46,868 bases of DNA, from positions 1-46,868 of the forward strand of contig JALGVR010000004.1 in NCBI GenBank assembly GCA_025774605.1, written 5' to 3'. Position numbers and translations under genes: made by a program. Origin of the DNA: a bacterium (GTDB taxonomy: Bacteria > Electryoneota > AABM5-125-24 > Hatepunaeales > Hatepunaeaceae). This document shows positions 36,958 through 45,500 of the stretch, one piece after another; positions within the stretch are counted from its first letter, which is position 1, and each line of letters begins with the position of its first letter. The notes under the pieces were generated by a model. That model was not told the origin of the DNA. It worked only from the letters and a program-made list of their open reading frames with translations, and did not search any database.

Positions 36958-39006
36958 TTACATTATGTTACGATAAGCGGAACGGCCGTCGACATCCGGC
37001 AGCTCTATGCCCAATTTCTTTATCTTCCTGTTTAACGTAACCCGGTGAATTCCCAGTTCCTCGGCTGCAGCGGTACGGTTCCAGTTATGTTTCTTCAGGC
37101 TGGCGAGTATAAATTCGGCTTCATGCTCCCGCATGGTACTTGCCGGTATCTTGTCATACATTGACATCCCCGCTTCTTCACGACCGACTGGTGAGGGTAA
37201 CGGGGAGCTCTGCTTCAAGGAAAGGTCCGGTAAATGTTCCGGCAATATCTTATCGCCCCTGCACAGCAGGAAGGCATGTTCGATGAAGTTCTCAAGTTCA
37301 CGGATGTTGCCCGGGTAATGATAGTTCATCAGTATTCCCAGCGCCTGGGGGGAGATGCTGGTTATATCCTTGCCGAACATGTTCCTGAATCTGCCGATGA
37401 AATGTTCGATGAGGAACGGAATGTCTTCGAGTCTGTCGCGCAGCGGCGGCAGGTAAAGCCTTACGATATTGATCCGGTAAAAAAGGTCGCTGCGGAATGT
37501 ACCTTCCTCTACCATCTTATCGATATCCCGGTTGGTGGCGGTGAGGATGCGTATGTCGACCTTCTGTGATTCTTTGCTTCCCAACGGCTCGATTATTTTT
37601 TCCTGGAGGACGCGCAGCAGTTTAACCTGCATCGCCGGCGAAATGTCGCCGATTTCGTCCAGGAACAGCGTTCCACCCTCGGCTTGAGCAAAACGCCCCG
37701 GTTTATCCTGCTTGGCGTCGGTAAAGGCGCCTTTTTTATAGCCGAACAGCTCGGATTCTATCAATGTATCCGGCAGGGCGCTGCAGTTTACGGTTACCAG
37801 GGGGTTGTCGCAGCGCGGGCTCAGGTTATGGACGGCGCGCGCGATCAATTCCTTTCCTGTTCCGCTCTCGCCCGTAATGAGCAGCGAGCTGTCACTATCC
37901 GCAATTGTCGGCAGTATTTCAAAGATTTTCAATATCGCTGGATTCTTGCTGACGATCTCCTCGTAGAATGTGTGCCGTCTCGCCACCGCCTTGCGAACCA
38001 TGCTGGATATCTTCTGCCCCTGAGCGATTCGACGATCCTGTATGTCTCTCATTGTGAAGACATTGGCAGGTTTGCCCAGCCAGACCGTATTCTGTGCCGT
38101 CAATTCGAGATTGAGCCTGGTTTTATCCTTGCGGATGATTTCTGCTGGGAAGTGATGCGGGTTGCGCTTTTTATCCGTCCTCTTTTCGATCTTGGCTGTT
38201 ACGTTGTCAAATTCAATATCCGTAAATAGATCTTTTATTGAAATGGACAGTAGTTCCTCATAACTGTAACCGGTGAGTTCGGAAGCGCGTCTGTTTATAA
38301 AGAGTAAATTATGATCAAGTGTTGTAACAAATACGCCATCTTCACTGTCGTTTATCAGATTTCTGAAGCTCTCTTCCTGCAGATATAATTCCTGTTCACT
38401 CTTTTTGTATTTGTCAATCTCCTCTTCCAGTTGTCTCCTGATCTTCTGAATCTCCAGGGAATTTTCCTCAATGCTCAGGTCTATTTCTCTCTTAATGCCC
38501 TCCAGCTCCAGCTCAGCGAGCTTCTGTTCACTAATATCAAGGGATATATCGACGAGAGCGACCGGCTCCCCGTCGGAAGAGTATTCCTTGTAAAGAAAGC
38601 TCCTGATCCAGACGTACTGCCCGTCCTTACGATGCAAGCGGTATTCAAGCTGTAACTGATTATCCTTCTCGGATGTTTCCCAATCCTGAACCAGGTTGAT
38701 GTATTCATCCAGGTCGTCAGGGTGAATACAATTGCTGCGGAGCTCACCGCTCATGTTGTTCCATTCGCTTAGCGTATGACCGGTCCAGTAGGTTTCACTA
38801 TTCAGGAAAACGAATTTCTGCATCTTGATATCATAGCGCAGCATCTTGGCGGGCAGGTTCTCAACGAGCCTGTGATAACGCATTGCACTCTCACTGAGCG
38901 ATGCGGCCATGGCTTCAAGTTCCGTCTCGTTGGGATGAGGTTTTGAGACCTTGGTGGAGGCTTTACGGGATGCGGCTTTGCCAGCCCTGGATCTTGAATC
39001 CGGCAT
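36958..39006 (-). CDS. Sigma-54-dependent transcriptional activator with two PAS domains
   Basis: A 682-residue bacterial enhancer-binding protein. Two PAS domains (about 45-165 and 220-335) are joined by a coiled coil (KREIDLSIEENSLEIQKIRRQLEEEID, shown in part). The AAA+ domain has Walker A GESGTGKE, ELFGYKKGAFTDA, Walker B GGTLFLDEIGD and the R-finger region FRSDLFYRINIV. A Fis-type helix-turn-helix ends the protein (NRTAAAEELGIHRVTLNRKIKKLGI). The sigma-54 contact loop reads GAFTDA rather than GAFTGA, a known natural variant. There is no receiver domain, so it probably senses a ligand or redox signal itself. ATG 39006 has AAGGA ten bases upstream. Confidence 0.92.
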   Translation of the reverse strand: MPDSRSRAGKAASRKASTKVSKPHPNETELEAMAASLSESAMRYHRLVENLPAKMLRYDIKMQKFVFLNSETYWTGHTLSEWNNMSGELRSNCIHPDDLDEYINLVQDWETSEKDNQLQLEYRLHRKDGQYVWIRSFLYKEYSSDGEPVALVDISLDISEQKLAELELEGIKREIDLSIEENSLEIQKIRRQLEEEIDKYKKSEQELYLQEESFRNLINDSEDGVFVTTLDHNLLFINRRASELTGYSYEELLSISIKDLFTDIEFDNVTAKIEKRTDKKRNPHHFPAEIIRKDKTRLNLELTAQNTVWLGKPANVFTMRDIQDRRIAQGQKISSMVRKAVARRHTFYEEIVSKNPAILKIFEILPTIADSDSSLLITGESGTGKELIARAVHNLSPRCDNPLVTVNCSALPDTLIESELFGYKKGAFTDAKQDKPGRFAQAEGGTLFLDEIGDISPAMQVKLLRVLQEKIIEPLGSKESQKVDIRILTATNRDIDKMVEEGTFRSDLFYRINIVRLYLPPLRDRLEDIPFLIEHFIGRFRNMFGKDITSISPQALGILMNYHYPGNIRELENFIEHAFLLCRGDKILPEHLPDLSLKQSSPLPSPVGREEAGMSMYDKIPASTMREHEAEFILASLKKHNWNRTAAAEELGIHRVTLNRKIKKLGIELPDVDGRSAYRNIM

Positions 39007-39166
39007 GAGAATGCGTCCTTTCTGATACACTAATCGTAAACCACGTGGTAATTATAAGGAATTTCTCCTTTAATATCAAGTAAATCAATGGTCATTTTTA
39101 GATGAGAAACCAAATTATGTTGAAACATTTTACTATGTTGTGTTATAATAATAGATGCATTTATGG

Positions 39167-39236
39167 CATCATTACATCTGTTTCTTGAAACAGACGTTAA
39201 TCATAAACAGCTTATAATCAAAGTAATGTAATGATG
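39167..39236. promoter_or_regulatory. Nested inverted repeats upstream of the second giant gene
   Basis: CATCATTACAT (39167-39177) and ATGTAATGATG (39226-39236) are exact inverted copies. Between them TCTGTTTC-TT-GAAACAGA (39177-39194) is an inverted repeat with eight-base arms. Located between the divergent activator and giant genes, these could be enhancer-type binding sites, possibly for the activator encoded next door. Confidence 0.5.
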
Positions 39237-39255
39237 TACTTGGTCTTAAAGTCGG

Positions 39256-39271
39256 CGGCATGATTGTTGCG
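39256..39271 (+). promoter_or_regulatory. Weak sigma-54-like promoter
   Basis: CGGCATGATTGTTGCG keeps the GG and GC pairs with ten bases between them, and GGCA and TTGC, but differs from the consensus at three positions. It lies 20 bases downstream of the nested inverted repeats and 270 bases before the giant gene. Chance matches of this quality occur, so this is tentative. Confidence 0.3.
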
Positions 39272-39405
39272 TTATATCAATTGGAGAATAGTAGTGATTG
39301 ATGCATTTTGCGATATTCAAAATGCTGCCTGCTATAATGATACTCAAGTTAATGTCCCTATCAGGTTAAAACGAAGAGAAATACGACTATAAATTGAATT
39401 TTCAC

Positions 39406-39465
39406 TTGACATAGTGATAAATTTGAATTATATTTGCATTAATGTTACTCTATAACCATAGAGTA
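39406..39465 (+). promoter_or_regulatory. Sigma-70 promoter plus palindromic operator of the second giant gene
   Basis: TTGACA (39406-39411), 17 bases, TATATT (39429-39434), eleven bases, then TACTCTATAACCATAGAGTA (39446-39465): seven-base arms TACTCTA/TAGAGTA around TAACCA. The element is 18/20 identical to that at the first giant gene. Overlapping the start of transcription, it fits a repressor operator; a 5' RNA hairpin is the alternative. Confidence 0.8.
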
Positions 39466-39539
39466 CATATTGATTCTTCTGATAAGATAGGCAGCGCGGC
39501 GCTTCTTTATATTTTGAGTTAGAAAAGCGGAGGATTAAA

Positions 39540-42500
39540 ATGCGACGATCATCCAGCGTAACAATAATATTGGCGACGGTTGTCATGGTCGGCGGGTTGC
39601 ACGCTCAACCGGCAAGTCCAACGCCTGAAGTAGATGTAGATCCTCTTTCAATCGATACGGAGCTCAACTCAGGCGATACCGAAGATCACACTGTTACGAT
39701 CACCAACAACGGCGACCGTAACCTCGATTTCCAGATTGAAACAGATATTACGTCTGAACCCGGTGAAGGAGGGGGTCGTATTCCGCGTCAGATGGGGATT
39801 GACGGGATTAATTATTATCCGGGTCCTCAACGTGATGAGCTCTCACCGGATATGATACATATCCCGAGTGACGAGGTTCTTGCTGCGGTTAAAAGCGGTG
39901 TGGCGACGGCTGCGCAGCGGGCGGAGTGGAACCGCTGCCTCGAGGATATCGAACGATTCGGTGATTCGCCCGGTCGCGATGTACGCAGTGACCCCGACGA
40001 TTTTGGATATATCTGGCGCGACGACGATGAAGACCTGGTCGTTTACGACTGGATTGACATTACCGAGATTGGGGAGCGGTTGCAGAACGTCACGGACGAC
40101 TGGACGAGCAATCCGATTGACATGGGTTGGACATTCAACTTTTATGGTCAGGATTTCAGCTCGATTCGCATCAGTTCCAACGGCTTTGCGTCGTTCACCA
40201 GCAACTCCACACGGTACCAGCCGTTCAGGCTCCCCCGTCGGGCGGAGCCTGTCAACCTGTTGGCTGCCCAGTGGTTGGACCTGAACCCGGCGCAGGGCGG
40301 CGATATTTACTATTACGCCGACGCCGACGAGGAGATCTTCGTCGTCAGTTGGATCGACATTCCCCGCTATAACGCCGGCGATGAAACTCGTCAGACGTTT
40401 CAGTTGGTGCTCAACGGAGAAGGGGTGATCAAGTATCAATATGCCGATGACAACGCGCCCGGATCAAACAACTGTATCGGAATCCAGAATGAAAACGGCA
40501 GGGATGGACTCAGTATTTACTGGGGGAATCAGGATGCCGGACCCGACGGACGCGCCTATGAAATCATGCGCAGTTGGGTGAGGGTTGACCCGGTGGATGG
40601 AAGGGTTTCTCCCGGCAATCGGGAGGAATTAACCCTGACCCTGGATGCCGCATATTTGATCGAAGGCGATTACGAAGCCGACGTTCATGTTCTCTCCAAT
40701 GATCCGGACGATCCTGATGTGGTGATCGACGTGGCAATGTTCGTAGACGGTGAACCGGATATACGTTTGGTGTGGGATGATGATTTCGGATATCCGGATA
40801 TAGTTGATTGGAACGATAACGGCATTTTCCCCGACATTTTCGCCGATCAACCCTATGATATTGAGATTACGGTGAGGAATATCGGCACCGCCGTGCTGAA
40901 CATTGACGATATCAGCACTGACAACGCCTATTTTACGGTCGACCGCGATACGATGGTGATCGATCCCCGGCATAAGGCATTTCTGACGGTTACGTTTGAG
41001 GCTGAAGAGGACGGCGACTATGATGCGACTTTGACTTTACACAGCGACGATCCCGACGAATCTGATATTGAAATTGATCTGCATGCGGAGACGTTCGATC
41101 CGCCGATAGCCGATTTCGAACCCCTGCGGATTTCAAAAAAGCTGGCGAACGGGACATCGACGGAGGAATTGTTGACCATCAGGAATCACGGTGATGAGAG
41201 CCCGCTTCGCTACGATACCGAGGTGGAAATCGTCTCGGAACCGGGGCGCGACGGTGGTGAACGTATTTCGAGACGGACCGGACTGGGAGTGCCGGATGAT
41301 TCGCCGGGTCCGCTGCGATATAACAATAGGGAGAGGACGTTCGAGGTTCCGGATGATGCTTTGCAGGCTGCCGTCAAGAATGGAACGGCTACGGAGAGGC
41401 AGCTCTCCGCCTGGGAAGCCTATCTAACTGAGCTTGAGCGCTATGACGTCATGCCTCGCCGGGATATGAGGGGCGGGTTTGATGAATACGGCTATGTCTG
41501 GCGTGATGAACAGGAAGGGCTGGTTGACTACGAATGGATCGACATCACCGGCATCGGCACCCGCTTGCGGAATGTCACCGACGACTGGAACAGCGGGGCG
41601 TTGGACATGGGTTGGACGTTCAACTTCTACGGTCAGGACTTCAACTCGTTGCGGGTCTGCTCCAACGGATTTATTTCATTTACCAGCGATTCCAGGTCAT
41701 ATCAACCCTTCCCTCTGCCCAACGATGCCGAACCGTTCAACATGATCGCCGCGCAATGGGTTGACCTCGACCCCAGTGACAACGGGGACATCTATTTCTT
41801 CACTGATGCCGACCAGGAGCTGACTGTTATAAGCTGGGTCGATGTGGAGCTTTACCGAGGTGATGCAAATACCAGGCAGACGTTCCAGATAATTCTGAGC
41901 GGTGATGACCAGATCAAGCTCCAGTATGCCGACGACAATCCTGCCGGCACGAATTCATCGATCGGCATCCAGAACGACGATGGTTCTGACGGTCTAAGAA
42001 TTCACTGGGGTGCCGCTGACGGTGGTCCTTCAGGGAAAGCCTATGGTATCACGCGCAGTTGGGTCAGGATCGATCCCAGGGTCGGTCAGGTTGACAGGGA
42101 GGACCTGCTGGAGGCTGCGATTACACTGGATGCCGCGGGGTTGATAAACGGTGACTACGAAGCGAATCTGGTCTTCAGTACCAATGATCCGGAAAATGAA
42201 GAGATTACTGTTAATGTGCAGTTGAGAGTGGGCGAGGGGCCCGGCATCAGCATATCGCCGGACGAGGTCTATGACTTCGGTGATACCGGCGTTGGCGAGT
42301 CGGGGCATCTGACCTGCCTCATTACGAATATCGGTTTTGTCGATCTCGAGATTCGAAGAATAAGCGTGGACAATGCCGTCTTCTCGCATAACCATGCCGA
42401 TAACGACAATTTCATCCTGGAACCGGATGAAACACGCAACCTGATCATCAATTTCAATCCGGATGACGCGCAGGTTTACAACGGGGAGCTGACAATCTAT

Positions 42501-45500
42501 TCCGACGACCCGGATGCGCCTGAAACTGCGATCCAGCTTACCGGTCGCGGCGTCAACAGTCCTCCCGACATCTATTTGGGTTATCGCGCCGGTGAAGGGC
42601 CGGAGCTGGAATTCACCGAGCATGTGATCGCGGCGAATTTCGATGGTGCGGACGCGCTTTTCGCCGTCGATTTGGACCGGGACGGCGACGCGGATCTGCT
42701 TGCAGCGGCTTATGACGCCGATGACATCTCGTGGTGGGAGAACGATGGAAACGAAAACTTCACTGCGCATACCATCGTCGGTGACTATGACGGTGCGGCG
42801 GCGGTTTATGCCCTTGATCTGGACCAGGATGGCGATGTTGACGTGCTCGGCGCCGCCGGGAACGACGATGACATAAGCTGGTGGGAGAATGACGGCGCCG
42901 AGAACTTTACCGCGCATACCATTACCGGGGGAGCCGCCGGTGCAGCCTCGGTTCATGCTGCAGACCTTGACGGAGACGGCGACGTTGACGTGGTTGGCGC
43001 CGCTGAGGATGGCGACGAGATAACCTGGTGGGAAAACGACGGATACGAAAACTTCACTGAACACATCATAACGGATCTGTTTGACGGCGCATGCTTTGTC
43101 CGCGCCAGGGACGTTGATGGCGACGGCGACATCGACCTGATTGGAGCGGCGCGGATGGATGATGACCTTGCCTGGTGGGAGAACAACGGCGACCGGAGCT
43201 TCACTGAGCATACCATCGCCGGTGACTTTGACGGCGCTTCCTCCGTTCACGCGGTGGACCTCGACGGGGACGGTGATGTTGACCTGCTCGCAGCAGCAGA
43301 GTTCGCTGATGATGTCGCCTGGTGGGAGAATGACGGCGATGAAGGCTTTACGATGCATACTATCGCCGCGGATTTCGACGGGGCGGTCTCGGTTTATAGC
43401 GCGGATGTAGACGGCGACGGCGATATCGACGTGCTCGGCGCGGCCACTGAAGGCGATGACGCGACCTGGTGGGAGAACGACGGGGATGAAAGCTTCACGG
43501 AACACACGATCGCTCCCGATTTTGACGGCTCTGCCTTCATCTCTGCGCAGGATATCGACGAAGACCTTGACATGGATCTGTTTGGCGCGGCGACTGAAGC
43601 TGATGATGTAACCTGGTGGGAGAATGCCCGTGAATTCGGTCACGATTTCGGCGAGGTGGAGAAGGACAGCACGGATGAGTGGACGTTTCTGATCCATAAC
43701 CAGGGCGATCAGCTATTGACCGTCTCCGACGTAACATCGACCAACGGCGCGTTCACAGCCGATTTCGAAGGGTCGATCGACATCGATCCAGGAACATCCA
43801 CACAGATCGCGGTCTCTTTCATGCCGGTCGACTACCAGTCGTATAACGGGACACTTGAAATCGATTCCAATGATCCTGATGAGAGTACCGTTATCGTTCA
43901 GCTCAGCGGTGAGGGGATCTTTGTCAATTATCCTCCTGAGGTTGAGTCTCCGATACCCGATCTCGCACTTGAAGAGGACTTCGATCCCTATATCGTTGCC
44001 GACTTGGATACGGTTTTTTCCGATCCGAATGAGGACGATCTGAGTTACATCGCAATCAGTGACAGAGACGAGGTAACTGTTGAGATAATAAATAATTCCG
44101 AATTACGGATCGACAGCGACGAAGATTGGTTCGGCGATGCCCAGGTTACAGTGACCGCCGATGACGGTTACGAAGGGGGCGGACCTGCTCCGCGCCGGGA
44201 TAACGGTCCGGTCAGGCGGCTCAGGAGGATCAGCGCTGGACGGGGTTCTGAAAGCGTCTCGAATGGCATGAGTCTGATTTCAGCGGGCAGGAAGTCTGGC
44301 TACGGGAGAGATGAGCGTGGACTGCGTTCCATCATCGATGCCAGCCAGGGGGGCGGCATCAACCCGGGCTGGGCACCGCGGCGCGATGACACAGAGGAGA
44401 TGATTTTCGATGTGGCAATCAGCGCGGTCAACGATGAGCCTGTATGGGACAGTGTTCCTGATAGCACGGAAATAGATGAATCTGAAGAACTTACCTTTAC
44501 AGTTGAAGCGTCCGACATCGACGGCGACGACCTGACGCTGGATGCGTCTTCAGCCGATCTTCCGGGCGGATGGTCATTTACGGATAACAACGATGGAACT
44601 GGTACCTTCGTCTGGACGCCCGGCTACGACGATTCGGGCGACTACACGCTGACGGTAACGGTTTCAGATGCCGAATTCGACGTCGATGAGGACGTTTCTA
44701 TCACAGTGAATCACGTAAACCGCGCGCCCGTGTGGGATGATGTGCCGCAAAGCGTTTCGGTCGACGAGGCGGAGGAGCTTTCGTTCACGGTCGCGTCTTC
44801 CGATCCGGACGGCGACGACTTGGCGCTGGCCGCGTCTTCAGCCGATCTTCCGGGCGGGTGGAACTTCACAGATAACAACGACGGAACGGGTACGTTCGTC
44901 TGGACGCCCGGCTACGACGATTCCGGCGACTACACGCTGACCGTAACGGTTTCCGACGCTGAATTCGACGTCGATGCGGACGTTTCGATCAGCGTAAATC
45001 ACGTGAACCGTCCGCCGGCGTGGGATGATATTCCCCAGAGCTTGAGTGTCAACGAGGATGAGCTGCTCGAATTCACCATCGAGGGCTCGGACCCTGACGG
45101 TGATGATCTGACCATCGCCTATTCATCCGGTGACCTGCCGGATGGCGTGGATTTCACTGATCATGGCGACGGCACGGCTGAATTTTCATGGAGACCGGAT
45201 TTTGGTGAAGCCGGTTCATATACTGCTGAGTTCACGCTTTCGGACGCCGAATTTGATGTTACTGAAGAGGTGATAATCACGGTCGGCGACGTCAACCGAC
45301 CACCGACCTGGGACGATGTCCCCGAAAATCAAGTGATTGACGAGTCGGCTGAGCTGTCCTTTACGGTCGAAGGATCGGATCCCGATGGTGATGATGTAAC
45401 CGTTGATTACAGCTCCGCGGATATTCCTGAGGCTGCTGAGTTCACCGACAACGGCGACGGCAGCGGCACGTTCACCTGGACGCCGACCTGGGACGATGCC

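Noticed and set aside
42030-43697. 555-codon minus-strand open frame opposite the second giant gene
   Set aside because: It is the antisense of the FG-GAP repeats and inherits their 49-residue periodicity; the plus strand encodes the clear signal peptide and domains.
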